Shown: positions 45,423 through 57,454 of the stretch, piece after piece
How the letters are laid out: each line of letters opens with the position of its first letter
Position numbering within the stretch: position 1 is the stretch's first letter
Assembly (NCBI RefSeq): GCF_002865645.1
Contig: NW_020194521.1
Coordinates: forward strand, 62,001-126,000
Length of the DNA: 64,000 nt
Direction: 5' to 3'
Source of the DNA: Hyaloscypha bicolor E
Taxonomy: Eukaryota > Ascomycota > Leotiomycetes > Helotiales > Hyaloscyphaceae
The notes under the pieces: model-generated
Told to the model about the DNA's origin: nothing
Databases searched by the model: none
What the model saw: only the letters and a program-made list of their open reading frames with translations
Position numbers and translations under genes: made by a program

Positions 45423-48268
45423 TTAAGTATAAACACTCTCCGTCCAACTATTAACCTGCAGCCCCTTCTCCGCCATTTCCGCATCCCGCAAGAAGTCCAG
45501 CGGCATCCACACCAGATGGCCCTTGATCTCATCCAGCTTCGCGCGGATCTCGTTTGGAGGGATCATCTTGTCGTAGATGTGGCCGCTCTTCGTGCCTTTG
45601 GGAGGAAGGAACTTGTCGTAGTCATCGAAGTTTTTGACTTTTGGGGCATTTAGTGGGGGATTCACACCATAAAGCAGGAAAGGAAAGGAAGGGAGAGTGA
45701 AGTGCTCGTAGGCCCACAGGGGAATGTGAACGGGGGAATAATCTTACCGTTGTCATCAGGATCAGCATGGAACAGTTGCCTGAAGACTTCTGTGTTTCTC
45801 GATGCTCTGCTCGTCCACATGTCCCACAGATCATCAGAGAGAGGATCAGCGACGAAGTCGAATGTGTTGCCTTCTTTGATGTCATTGGGTACATCAGGTG
45901 GTTGGGCATTCGGGTCATCCTTGCCATCTAGATCTTGTGGGGGAAGAAGACCGAGATGCTCGCGCCAGAGGTAGCGGCGAAGTGTGGCTGCATGATATCC
46001 TGCCTCATACGGCTGGCCGCCCATCGTAGTGTTAACCATCTTCGTGTCTGTCATCACGATGCTGAGTTCCGAGTCGTGGATTCCAAGTTGAGAGCGGTCG
46101 TTTAGGTTGCTGCTGCCGCAAATGACGTGCTTATCGTCCACGATCATAACCTTTCCATGGATATACAGCTCTTCTTGGATCCAGTTGTCTACCTCGGTAT
46201 CCAGTCCCCCTTCCCACTTCTCGTCAACCAGAGTGGGAGTGTCGAGCATCGCGTTCTTGGCAACGCTGTCGGTGCTCTCGGGCTGCTTGTTCTCACCTGC
46301 CTGCTCAAACTTCCTTTTCGCATCGGTTTTCTTCTCTGTGCTCTCATCACCAGAGTCATCTCTCGGATCAAGAGCGCCTTTCATGCCCATGTGCGTATCA
46401 GCGCCCTCATCTTGATCCTTTGAGCCATGAATTCCGGAATCCATAATCTCCTGCGCCTGAGCGCGCTGAACTTCCTGGTACTTGACGCCCGACTTCTCTT
46501 CTTGTTGCTTAACGGCGGGAGTTACATTCAAACGATCGTAAGAACGGAGATTGAAAAAGAAGATATATTCTTTGGGATCAACGCCCTCTTTCTCAATCTG
46601 TCCGAAGATAGAATGCTCGCCTCTGCAAATGCTCTTGTACTGATAATCCATAATTGCTCTCGTTCCCAGCGCGGCATCTTCTCTTAGATCGCCTGCAAAG
46701 CCGGGAATAGAGGGGATGAGGCAAATGACACGGAATTTTCGTCCCTCTTTTGAGGCTTTGACTACAGCGTCGACGATTGCGCGGCCGATAGTGTTGCGAA
46801 TTGGTGATTGTTGCTCGCCAGTGGCGGTGATGAAGAATTGATTCTCGATGTAAACGTAGTGTTGTGCGTTGCGGATTAGTTCGGAGTAAGCGTTCTGAAT
46901 GCTGCGTTCGGTCAAGATACCGCTGGACCAGTCGGCGCTGCTGCGTACGATCTGGGCGTTGACTGTACCTTGCTTGTCTCCGAGACTCTTGCCGCTTAAT
47001 GGAGTGAGAGGGTGGTGGATGTAGTCTCCAACTGGGTGCTTAGGTCTCTGAACTCCAACAAGATCTTCGTCCGCACCTTCGCGGCCCTCGAGGGTAAGCC
47101 AGTCGTACCGGCCATCCCTCTTGTACTTGTCTCGCTTGACGAAGTTCCATCTCAGGACAAAGTGCTCAGCGATATCATAAACACAGTCTCCCACCACTCC
47201 CATCGCAACATCATGCCACGGCATGCGTCCATACTCCGCCTTGCTCAACTCGTTGCTCTTCCAATCATCCACGGACTGAAAGTCCATCACGCGGTTATTG
47301 TTAAAGTCCTGACCGGGCCAGATCTCCGTCGCCACACCCTCGGGGTGCACATCAGCGAGAGGATGCTGATGGGTGTCCCAGCGGCCGAAACAGAGATCGA
47401 TACCACCGATAAATGCAGTGTTGAAGTCGATGACGATAAACTTTTCGTGGTGTGCCCAGTAGAAGGTCATGTCGGCAGCATTTTCGAGGACATTGTGATC
47501 GGGATGGCGCATTACCATAATGTTTCCGTGACCCTTGGTACCTTTGGGGCAGAGGCCTTGGAGAGCATGCTTGGTGTGCGCAGAGTTGCAGGTTAAAGCA
47601 GCCTGAAGGATTAAATATCAGTAAGTGTCTATGGAAGCGCGAGGGTGCAATGTACCTCTACTTCTCGATACACAATGACATATATCTTCACACCCTCCTC
47701 TGCTTTGCTCTTCAAGATCTGGTCGAGGCGCCATTCCTGATTGTAGTACGGAAGTCTGCGCATGAACAACTCCGGTGACAACCACCAATCTTCAATGAAT
47801 ATCGTCTCCTTCGCACGCTCGAGCGCAATTGAGACGGCCTATTCCTTCCTGTCAGCACACTGCTGCTCAATTCTAATTACAGTGCTCATTGTGCCTACCC
47901 AACAGTAATCCTGTCCATCAACATACCACTTGATATTATTTCCCGGCCTCTCAGGAGCGAAAGACTTGAAGCGATGCGATTCACAGATTTTGGTTCTCTT
48001 GTCGTCGGTCTCCTTTTCGTGCTCCTCGTCGTGTCTGTGGTTCGGGTTTACCAAGTTGGCGAACTTGCCTAGCTCATGCCTGCTCGAAGTCAGTGTTGAT
48101 AGCTCAAGGGGGGATGTGCGTCTCTTACTTCTTATTGATCAATCCAACCTTCAAGTCGTAGAGCTTCGTATCTCGAAACTTCTCGCGCAGGTCGTTGAAC
48201 GGATGCTTGAGCTTGTCTTTCAAGTGTTCTGGATTAGTGCCCCCGTCTTGGGGAGCTGCGGTACACAT
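45423..48268 (-). CDS. Phospholipase D, fungal type without PX/PH domains
   Basis: Five exons, 48268-48129, 48079-47899, 47838-47656, 47602-45748 and 45637-45423, give 857 residues. Two HKD catalytic motifs are intact: WAHHEKFIVIDFNTAFIGG (His220, Lys222, Asp227) and YIHGKVMIVDDKHVICGSSN (His650, Lys652, Asp657). Preceding blocks VDGQDYCWAVSIALERAKE and FIEDWWLSPELFMRRLP are typical of eukaryotic PLD1/2. The long N-terminal PX and PH domains of Spo14 are absent. An acidic, lysine-rich insertion (about residues 525-620) separates the second half. The enzyme hydrolyses phosphatidylcholine to phosphatidic acid. The last intron (110 nt, ending CAAAAG) was chosen because it restores the frame into KNFDDYDKFLPP. 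Confidence 0.93.
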
Positions 48269-48784
48269 GTTTGTTGACTTGAGATCGATCTGTCGTCGAG
48301 TAATCCGCGAATTGAAGCTGAGATGGGGAAAATAAAAAAGATAGAAGGTGTTCCATATCCGCGCGGAAGAAGATGTACCATTCGGAAGCAGGTGTGGTCC
48401 CCTAAAGCGCAGCTAGGGAAGATCTATGTGGGGTGAGGATGAGGATGAGGAGATCTTGATTGTTCGTGCCCAGCTTTGTATGACGCAATTGTGCAGCTGC
48501 GGTTTCACATCCACTTCCCTTGCACAAATTTAAGCTTAATCAGGGGCTTATGCAGGCTTTCGCAGCTCCCGGGAATAATAATCTGACCCCGACTCATCAC
48601 ACTTTTGTGATGGGAAATCTCCAGCTGGAATTGAATGGAGTTGACTTGATTTGTGGAAGAAAGAAAAGGGGTTAATTTGAGAAGGTGGAAGTCACGTGGT
48701 TGAAAGCAAGGTACGTCCATTCACCTGAAAAGCTACTGTACATTATTATTACATTGAATCAGCATCCGCGAATGATGCACATCC
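48269..48784. other. Intergenic spacer
   Basis: 516 bp between the PLD start and the stop of the next minus-strand gene; only the PLD promoter is expected. No gene seen. Confidence 0.5.
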
Positions 48785-51022
48785 TCAAGCACTGGCTGCC
48801 TTCTTTGGCCTTCCCCTTTTCGACTTGCGATTCTCGAAAGCCTCAACCAGCTCCGGAACATCAACAGCAAGCTTCTCACAAGGTTCCAACGACTTAGCCT
48901 CCTCTTTCGAAAACCCTTTCCACCTAACCAAATAGTGCCACTCTCCTTTGGTCTTGCGCTTACCTAGAATTGACTCTACTTCAAAGACCTTGGAGACTTT
49001 CTTTGCTTTCCGACTAGCCTTCCATGCCTTCATCATTTCTGGCGCGTCCTCTTGGAGGTTGCTCACTGGCTCCCAAGTCCAATCCTTTTCGTCTGGCCAA
49101 TCCTCCCACTCTACTAAAATCTCGGGACCATCGGGAGTTTCTCGTTGAGCGACGAATCGTTTGGGGACATATTCCGCGGCTTCCTCATCACCGCCATCTT
49201 CCTCAATCTCATCCTCGTCCTCGTCATCGTTCTCTTCATCCTTCATGTCTGCGTCTGCGGTATGTGCTTCCTCGTCCTTTTCATCTTCCTCTTCTGCTTT
49301 CACCTCGTCATTATTTTCAACTCGTACATTTTCAGCGTAGTTCTGTTCGGCCAAGATTTGCTCGTCGACGTTCTCATCTGCATTGACTTCGGATGCGTTC
49401 TCGATCATCCATTGATCGACCATGTGCGGAACTCTCGTCTGCATGTTGGTTTCTGGTACCCAGGTCCAATAGATTTCTTCAGCATAGCCCTCGAACTCCA
49501 CAAGGAAGTCGAATCCGACCACGCCTGAGTTCCGTTCATGGAAGCGGACGGGCGTCCCAGTTTCGAGCGCGGGGTTATTGGCTATGAATGCCGCGATCAT
49601 AATTGGTATGGACGGAAGCAAGTCCGCTTTTGGCACCCATTCCCAGGTCTCTATCTCCGGGGAATTTTCCCATTCCACTAGGACCTCTGGTGCGCTAATA
49701 TCGAAATTGAAGCGGTGTGCGTGGAGCTGTCTAGGTGGGCGCTCCTGAGAAGCTGCCTCCTCATCCTGAGCACCATCGTCTGATTCGGAATCTGATGCCT
49801 CCGAATTGTCGTCGTCGTCACGCACAGATCCCCCATCAGAAGCAGGCCGGGAAGACGAAGCTTCTGATTGCACATCAGAGCTTGAAGCTTCCGACGCTGG
49901 AGAAGAGCTTGATGAAGCGCCAGCAGTTGACGAAGCGACTCGCTGTACAACCCCAAGTTGGCGCTTAGTCTCCTCGCTCATCTGGGCTAGATCATCTGCT
50001 CTAATCCAGATGTGTGTTTGCTCTGAGTCCAAAGGTTGGGTTGGTGGGGAGGGAATAGAGCGGGCTTTCGCTTCATTTCGTTCCTGGGCCCTGATCCAGT
50101 TTTTCATTCGTTTGGCCCGCTCTGTCACCATGGGTCCGTCGCTATCAAAGGCCATGTCTGCTTTCCGTTTTCGAGGAGTCGATTCCTGTCTGATTTGCAC
50201 ATTATCTGAAGGTCGAGTCGGCACGCGCGAAGAGCGCGGTGGATACTTGTAGGTTGTCCAGATTGGCGCAGGTGTCAAGCGTTCGAATTCGCATCCGGAT
50301 TCTGAATCGGAGGCACAACTGCTAGTTCTGCGATATGATGGCCGCTTCGAGGGCTCTGGACGAGATTTGGGAAGGAACCATGATGTGGGCGCAGCCCCAA
50401 TGCGAGGAGCCACATAATTCGGCCCTCTAACCTTTGGCCCGAGTTTGTCCTTCTTTTCGCACCTCTTCAGACCATCAGAGATCGCCTCTGATTTGAAAAT
50501 CGCCGCGTCTGAATTAACATCTAGGAAGTATAGAGTTTTCAGATTCTTTGCGTTCCTCAGCGCCTCGATGACTAGTGGGAATCTCAAATGTCCCGTAATA
50601 TTGACCGTCATGGTCCTCAAACAAGACTCTTCTATGCGACCGAAGAGAAATACCGGCCACCCGGCTGCAGCGTGCGGCGAGACAAACACGCTCCGGCAGA
50701 ACAATGTATCGCGCTCCATGTCGAAGCAGATATCGTCCAAGCAGGAAACACAATGGGTCTTCGATGGGCGGTACCTTGCTAGCAGAGCAGCATATGGCGT
50801 ATGGGCTGGTGTACCTGCGAATTGAGAAAGCCATGGTTTGTAGACGCTGAGGACCAAGTCGCGCGACTCGCGATTGAGGTGGAGGAGTGCTGGAGGTGGT
50901 GTCTTCGACACGACTCGGCCGTCGCGTACTTCGACTTCGACATTGCGCGGAGTTCTATCGAGTGCGAGGTCGTATATCTGATTGCGCAATTCCCACGGGA
51001 GAGAAGAGAATTGGGCGCGCAT
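48785..51022 (-). CDS. 2EXR-domain protein fused to tandem chromodomain-like repeats
   Basis: A single-exon frame of 745 residues. Residues 1-200 form a fungal 2EXR (F-box-like) domain: FSSLPWELRNQIYDLALDRT, then LLHLNRESRDLVLSVYKP. Residues 200-430 are low-complexity and Ser/Asp-rich. Four chromo-like modules then follow, at about 436-485, 500-545, 618-670 and 676-730, each built around V.WE/FE..W..W.P or LVRWKGF. The last, VFEVESILGKR...WHYLVRWKGF, is the most canonical, retaining aromatic residues that could cage methyl-lysine. An acidic linker of about 70 residues sits between modules two and three. The C-terminus KRGRPKKAA is an AT-hook-like core. The combination suggests a chromatin-bound protein, perhaps a ubiquitin-ligase adaptor; this is inference. 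Confidence 0.85.
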   Translation of the reverse strand: MRAQFSSLPWELRNQIYDLALDRTPRNVEVEVRDGRVVSKTPPPALLHLNRESRDLVLSVYKPWLSQFAGTPAHTPYAALLARYRPSKTHCVSCLDDICFDMERDTLFCRSVFVSPHAAAGWPVFLFGRIEESCLRTMTVNITGHLRFPLVIEALRNAKNLKTLYFLDVNSDAAIFKSEAISDGLKRCEKKDKLGPKVRGPNYVAPRIGAAPTSWFLPKSRPEPSKRPSYRRTSSCASDSESGCEFERLTPAPIWTTYKYPPRSSRVPTRPSDNVQIRQESTPRKRKADMAFDSDGPMVTERAKRMKNWIRAQERNEAKARSIPSPPTQPLDSEQTHIWIRADDLAQMSEETKRQLGVVQRVASSTAGASSSSSPASEASSSDVQSEASSSRPASDGGSVRDDDDNSEASDSESDDGAQDEEAASQERPPRQLHAHRFNFDISAPEVLVEWENSPEIETWEWVPKADLLPSIPIMIAAFIANNPALETGTPVRFHERNSGVVGFDFLVEFEGYAEEIYWTWVPETNMQTRVPHMVDQWMIENASEVNADENVDEQILAEQNYAENVRVENNDEVKAEEEDEKDEEAHTADADMKDEENDDEDEDEIEEDGGDEEAAEYVPKRFVAQRETPDGPEILVEWEDWPDEKDWTWEPVSNLQEDAPEMMKAWKASRKAKKVSKVFEVESILGKRKTKGEWHYLVRWKGFSKEEAKSLEPCEKLAVDVPELVEAFENRKSKRGRPKKAASA

Positions 51023-51442
51023 CTTGCGCGAATGTGTTTGCAGTTGTGAAGTGTGGTTGTATGGTCTCGAGGAAGTCGTGTTAGGATCGCGTGGAGGGGC
51101 CGCGACCGCGTCAACAACGCGTAGAGGGATAACGTGATGTGGGGACGAGAATTGGATGTGAAGTACTCTAGAAGCCTAGAAAAAAACCATGCCTAAGAAT
51201 ACTAAGAGCTTGCGAATAGCGGTGTCCCAGTCACTATTGATGATATCTTGAAAGTTGATAGACATGCCGATCACGTCACGGGGAAGGCTGGCATCGCGGC
51301 TTCTATTTGCGGTTAGCCTCACCTCGGCCGGAAACACGCCGCAAGCCGATTTTCAAGATACGTCCATGTCCTCGAAGACACCTATTCCGAAGCCTTCGTC
51401 AACTCGCCTTCTTCACGCGCATCCTCGACATTGAAATGCGCC
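51023..51442. promoter_or_regulatory. Shared divergent promoter (2EXR-chromo / SPF1)
   Basis: 420 bp between divergent starts; no specific motif recognised. Confidence 0.5.
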
Positions 51443-54400
51443 ATGGCGCCTCTTGTCGATAATCCCCTGATCGCATCCGCGACTCTTCACAATCCTTGTT
51501 GGTAGCCCCTTTTCCTCGATGGCGAACTGCCAAAATTTCTAACAGCTTGGTAGTACCGCTCTACCTCCATACCTATGTCTGGCCTTTTGCGCTCATCTGG
51601 CCCATCTTCCTGCGATACTACCTCTCGGAAGACCTATACAATAAGCATATTGGAGGTCAAGAATGGACATTCGTTTGGTGCGGAACAATCATCACGGCGC
51701 AAAGTCTGGTCTGGCTGAGCACCAACTGGAATGTTAACCTGAAGGCTCTCTTTACCTCGACTACGGCAACCAAAGTCGAGGATGCCAAGCTGATCAAGGT
51801 TCTTCCGGTTGCAAATGCTGGGTCTGCGGAGATCTGCAAGATTGATAGGGACACCGTAGGTCACGGTCCTTCAAAAGTGGAGGGTGTAGCTGACAATGAC
51901 CAGGCTGGTGGCAAGAAGAATGTCTCCTTTCTCTTTCAGAAACGGCGTTTCCTCTACAATCTATCCACGAACTCCTTCGCTCCTCTGACCTACGCTATCG
52001 ACGCCAATCCGAAGCCTCTGCTCCTCAACTTCCAGCGATCGAGAGGTATCACCACCGAATCCGAGATTTCTCGTATTCATCAGCATTATGGCGACAACAC
52101 CTTCGATATCCCGGTGCCCACCTTTTTGGAACTGTTCAGGGAACACGCTGTGGCGCCTTTCTTCGTCTTCCAGATTTTCTGCGTTGGATTGTGGATGTTG
52201 GATGAATACTGGTACTACTCGCTCTTTACCCTCTTCATGTTGGTCGCCTTTGAGAGCACGGTTGTCTGGCAACGCCAAAGGACACTGAATGAGTTCCGAG
52301 GAATGAGCATCAAGCCTTATGATATATGGGTTTACAGGAAGAACAAATGGGAAGAGACTCAGAGTGACAAGCTTCTGCCTGGCGATTTGGTATCTGTCGG
52401 ACGTACAAAGGAGGACAGTGGCGTTGCCTGCGATATGCTCCTGGTCGAAGGAAGTGCTATTGTGAACGAGGCAATGTTGTCGGGAGAATCCACCCCGCTG
52501 TTGAAGGACTCGGTTCAACTAAGGCCATCGGACGCCAGAATCGAACCGGAAGGACTCGACAAGAACGCTTTTCTGTACGGTGGAACCAAGGTTCTACAAG
52601 TCACGCATGGAAACTCCGAAGAAGCTAGACCTCAACTTGCCTCTGGTGTTCCACCTCCTCCCGATGATGGGGCCATGGCTATTGTTGTCAAGACTGGATT
52701 TGAAACCTCCCAAGGAAGTTTGGTTCGAACTATGATTTACTCCACGGAACGTGTCTCAGCCAACAACGCCGAGGCTCTGTTGTTCATTCTCTTCTTGTTG
52801 ATCTTTGCGATTGCAGCCTCCTGGTATGTTTGGGACGAAGGTGTCAAGAAGGACAGGAAGCGATCGAAGCTTCTCCTGGACTGTGTCTTGATTGTTACCA
52901 GTGTCGTACCTCCGGAACTTCCCATGGAACTCAGCTTGGCTGTCAACACCAGTCTTGCTGCTCTCAGCCGCTACGCTATCTATTGTACGGAACCTTTCCG
53001 CATTCCTTTTGCTGGACGAGTCGATGTCGCTTGTTTCGACAAGACTGGAACCTTAACCGGAGAGGACTTGGTTGTGGAGGGAATTGCAGGTCTCGGCTTG
53101 GATCACACAGGAACTGATACCCCTCGCGAGAAGGATGGTGCTCACAGCCACATCACCCCTGTTTTGGAAGCTGGATTACAGACAACCCTCGTCCTTGCCA
53201 CGGCACACGCTTTGGTCAAACTTGACGAGGGAGATATTGTCGGTGATCCTATGGAGAAGGCCACTTTGAGCTCTCTTGGCTGGACTCTCGGCAAGAATGA
53301 TATTCTCAGCAGCAAGACCATGTTCGCAGCCAAAGGTGCATCTCATAGTACTGCCTCAAACACAGTTCAAATCAAGCGACGTTTCCAGTTCTCATCTGCA
53401 TTGAAACGTCAAAGCTCTGTAGCAACGATCATGGAGCATCACCCAGAAACTGGCAAGAAGATCAAGAGCACTTTTGTTGGTGTTAAAGGAGCTCCCGAGA
53501 CCATCATGAAGATGCTGGTCAAGGTTCCAACTGATTACGAGGAGACTTTCAAGTACTTCACTAGAAAGGGATCCCGTGTTCTCGCTCTGGCTTACAAGCG
53601 ACTGACTACCGACACCGAGCTTGGCTCTGGCAAGATCAACGAGCTGAAGCGTGAGAATGTGGAGGCTGACTTACACTTTGCTGGCTTTTTGGTTTTGCAC
53701 TGCCCTTTAAAGGATGATGCCAAGAAATCTGTCCAGATGCTCAACGAAAGCAGTCACCGTGTTGTCATGATCACGGGTGACAACCCGCTCACTGCCGTCC
53801 ACGTCGCTCACGAGGTTGAGATCGTCGACAGAGATGTCCTTATCCTGGACGCCCCTGAACACGACGACTCTGGGGAGAATCTGGTCTGGAGAAGTGTTGA
53901 CGATTCCATCAGCATCCCTGTTGACCCCACTAAGCCTCTTGACCCGAAAATCATTGGAAACAACGATCTTTGCGTTACTGGATACGCTCTTGCGAAGTTC
54001 AAGGGTCAAGTTGCTCTCTCATCAATCTATCGCTATACTTGGGTGTATGCTCGAGTTTCACCGAAGCAGAAGGAAGAGATTCTGATGGGCCTCAAAGATC
54101 TTGGGTACTATACTCTCATGGCTGGTGATGGCACCAACGATGTCGGTGCTCTCAAGCAGGCGCATATTGGTGTGGCGCTGCTGAACGGATCTCAAGATGA
54201 CCTCAACAGGATTGCTGAGCATTTCAGAAACACGAAGATGAAGGAACTTTATGAAAAGCAGTGTCAAATGATGGCCCGCTTCAATCAACCCCATCCCCCA
54301 GTCCCAGTTCTCATCGCTCACTTATATCCTCCTGGACCCACGAACCCACACTACGAGACAGCAATGAAGCGAGAGGTCGAGAAGAAGGGAACTGCCGTTG

Positions 54401-55560
54401 CTCTCAACGAAACTGCTTTGGCTGATAAAACCAACACCATCGAGACTGTGACGTCACCAGCAGCTCAAGCCCTCCTCGATGCCAAACAGCCGAAAATGAA
54501 CGACGCTCAAAAGAAGGCTAGCAGCCTGGCTGACAAGTTTACTCAAAGCATGATGGAGATGGAGCAGGAGGACGAGCCACCCACTATCAAGCTTGGCGAT
54601 GCTTCAGTTGCTGCTCCTTTCACTAGCAAACTAGCCAACGTCATCGCCATTCCCAACATCATTCGACAAGGCCGCTGCACGCTCGTTGCAACGATTCAGA
54701 TGTACAAGATTCTCGCTCTCAACTGTCTCATCAGCGCCTACAGTCTTAGTGTGTTGTACCTGGAGGGCATCAAATTCAGCGACGGTCAAGTCACAATCAG
54801 TGGAATGCTCATGAGCGTCTGCTTCCTGTCCATCTCCAGAGCCAAGTCCGTCGAGGGTTTGTCGAAGGAACGTCCTCAACCTAACATATTCAACTTTTAC
54901 ATCATTGGATCTATTTTGGGCCAGTTCGCCGTCCATATCGTGACTCTGATCTATGTCGCCCGTTATTGCGACAAGCTTGCTCCGTAAGTTTCAAATCCAG
55001 GTTTCTATGAAATGTTACTGACATAATTTAGACGTGATCAAAACATTGATCTCGAAGGCGAATTTTCGGAATCCTTGTTGAACAGCGCCGTGTATCTTCT
55101 CCAGCTTATCCAGCAGATCTCCACGTTCGCCATCAACTACCAAGGCCGTCCCTTCCGCGAAGCACTCTCCGAAAACCGCGGTATGTACTGGGGCATCATC
55201 GGCGTCTCCGCCATCGCTTTCTCCTGCTCCACGGAATTTATCCCCGAGATCAACGAGAAGATGCGCTTGGTGCCCTTTACGTCGGACTTCAAGACCACTC
55301 TCACCACAACCATGATCCTCGACTACGTCGGATGCTGGGTTATTGAGAAGGGGTTGAAGGCCGCATTTAGCGATTATAAGCCTAAGGATATCGCGATCCG
55401 CAGACCGGATCAGCTGGAGAGGGAGAAGAAGAGGGCTGAGGAGGCGATTCAGGAGAAGATGAGGCTCGAGGAGGAGGCAGAGCAGAAGAAGATTGAGGCA
55501 ATTGAGCGCGCGCTGGCGGAGAAGGGGATCAATCCAGGCACGAGGATTGTGCGGAAGTAG
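51443..55560 (+). CDS. SPF1: P5A-type ATPase Spf1 (ER transmembrane-helix dislocase)
   Basis: Exons 51443-51501, 51546-54983 and 55032-55560 give 1341 residues. The 59-nt first exon supplies MAPLVDNPLIAS, matching how relatives begin, and joins PLYLHTYVWPFALIWPIFL, the first membrane segment. P-type ATPase signatures are all present: PPELPMELSLAVN in M4 (the P5A-specific PPELP, from residue 475), the phosphorylation loop FDKTGTLTGEDL (Asp518) and the hinge GDGTNDVGALK (from 880). Late helices and a charged coiled C-terminus close the protein. Spf1/ATP13A1 removes mis-inserted transmembrane helices from the ER and affects sterol, Ca and Mn homeostasis. Introns are 44 and 48 nt. Confidence 0.95.
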
Positions 55561-56120
55561 GAGTGTATAGTGAGTGATAGACTGTAGTTTATAGAATTTT
55601 CTCGCATTATTGGTCGAATCCACTTCTACTGGATGTTTGGCTGCACATCTTCTCTCCCCTTCTCTCACAATCTTGTACATTGAGATGCCCCTCGGACGGC
55701 CGGGAGCATATCTTTATTGTTTTTATATTTGTGGAACCGAAGCAAATCCTGCATAGAAGGGTTTTTGCAATCCGTCTAATATTCCATGCGTCTCTGGATA
55801 ATTGAAACCTCGCTTGGATTTTGTGCCACTTCCCATTTTGACCCCTATTAGCCCCCCCCCCCCCGATTTACAAGGCCAGTCACGTAACGACATAATACAG
55901 GGAGCGCATCCTTCCAACTGTTCCATCAAAATGGGTGAACGACTGCCTTCTGGGCTCCTCTAAGGTGTGAAACCGCACCCAGCTGCTTCATACTGCACCC
56001 CACCATCTTCTCGACCATTCCTCCTCATGCTGCGCAGTCATTCTCGAAAACAATTGAAGGGATCAGCCTGCTCTCCATCGTGTTATCCCAGCATCTAGAT
56101 AGTCCTCAACTCGATTGATC
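55561..56120. other. Intergenic with a 13-base C run
   Basis: 560 bp downstream of SPF1. A homopolymer of 13 C lies at 55852-55864. No gene seen; the distal half should be the promoter of the small secreted peptide. Confidence 0.55.
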
Positions 56121-56333
56121 ATGAAATTCGCTGCCATCTTCTGCCTTGCCTTGGCAGGCTTGTCTTCTGCGCAGGTAGGGGGGAAGGCATCCCTCCAGAA
56201 AAGATCAAGTCCCACCCATTCCCCTGTTATTAAATGCCTTATCTTCTAGTTCGACAATCCCTTGTCTAGAGAAAGCGACCGCATTCCTCCCTCTTCATCG
56301 GGAGTCTCTTCCACAAACCAGTTTATGTCATAG
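56121..56333 (+). CDS. Candidate small secreted peptide, 45 residues
   Basis: Exon 56121-56174 encodes a textbook signal peptide, MKFAAIFCLALAGLSSAQ. A GTAGGG..TTCTAG intron (56175-56249, 75 nt) joins in phase 0 to 56250-56333, giving a mature part of about 27 Ser-rich residues ending STNQFMS. If unspliced, the frame instead ends after 42 residues and includes a Lys-Arg pair. There is no cysteine in the spliced mature part. It may be a short effector-like or signalling peptide, or the 5' remnant of a longer lost gene; no family was recognised. Confidence 0.4.
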
Positions 56334-56573
56334 TCTATATAGACCGAAGGAGCGATTGTAATAAGCTCGCCTGAAACCATCCTGGCGGTGGAGAAAGAGG
56401 AAGGTTTTCACTTGAAATGAGCGAAAGATTGCTTCTTTGGCCTTGGACTTATTTTTCTATTTGTTCAATCTCAGAAATTGGCGTACTCAGTATAGAACTA
56501 GGCCTAAAATTTGAACTTTGATACTTAAGTTTCTTTTCGGTCTTGCGCCGTGACATCATTGACCTCCTTCTAT

Positions 56574-57454
56574 CTAAGACGCGTAGAACCAATACCTATA
56601 CGACAATTAGTATTTATATCCGGGATTGAAGGTGATTTGACTTACTCAGCAGCATATTCAACCTCAAACGTAGCAGGCATTCCAGCACAAGTAGTAGGTG
56701 GTTTACCCCCAGCTGTATTAACTCTATAGACTTCCTTCAGATTGCCAGTGGCCCCACCTCTTGTCAACAATTTGAGCCAAGTAACGGCACCAAAGCCCTC
56801 GTCGTCTTGTCCTGTGGGCTCACCAGCAGGAGCCGCCACTGAGTTATTCTTTGCACAAGTGGCGAACCCCAAGTCCATCGCCGTTGTGCTAAGGTTGAAT
56901 ATGGGAGTCGTAAGATTGGAGAAGTAGTGGTGACCACTAATGGCGAGGTTAGATGGTGAGAGTGTGGCTTGGTCGATGTCCGTGAGCTCAAATTGTAATG
57001 CGACATTAGGCAAGACGGAAAGGAGGTCAGGGTAGATTGCGGCTACGCATGATGCGTTGTAGAGAGTTGCGACTGCGCCGAGAGCGACAGGTGCGGCAGT
57101 CTCGTTGGCGCGGCAGGAGTAATTTTGAGTTCCCCGTCCGATAGCTACGTGTTTCAAGGTAAGGCCGGTTGACGGAGGTGGTAGCGAGGTTGGAGCTTTG
57201 AAGTTATGTCAGTTGGATTGAATTGTAGCGTGAAAGTTAAGTAACTTACAAGCGATAGGCATCACGGCATTGTTCATATTGCACACAGGCGCTTGTGCCA
57301 TATTCTTCTCATCTTGAACTTTCCGTCCCAGTAATTGAAAGTAACCCGACAGAACCCTCATCTCCACTGATCGCGCTGCAGCTGAAGTAGAATAGGTAGG
57401 GGCGGAGAGAGCAGTTGCGCACAGCACAGAGGCTGCCCATAGTGAAGAACGCAT
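56574..57454 (-). CDS. DUF3455 secreted protein
   Basis: Exons 57454-57250, 57195-56646 and a 22-nt last exon 56595-56574 give 258 residues. A signal peptide (MRSSLWAASVLCATALSAP) is followed by the family body: LKHVAIGRGTQNYSC, GAVATLYNASC, LAISGHHYFSN, GFGAVTWLKLLT and VYRVNTAGGKPPTTCAG. The tiny last exon supplies YWFYAS, completing the AAEYWFY ending seen in DUF3455 (PF11937) proteins. This, together with GTAAGT at the donor, is why the apparent stop after YAAE was not accepted. Many copies in databases are mislabelled malate dehydrogenase; the true role is unknown, probably cell-wall or spore-surface. Conserved cysteines suggest disulfides. Confidence 0.86.

Noticed and set aside
46107..46687. 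Several plus-strand frames of 86-102 residues
   Set aside because: All are antisense shadows of the large PLD exon carrying the second HKD motif.
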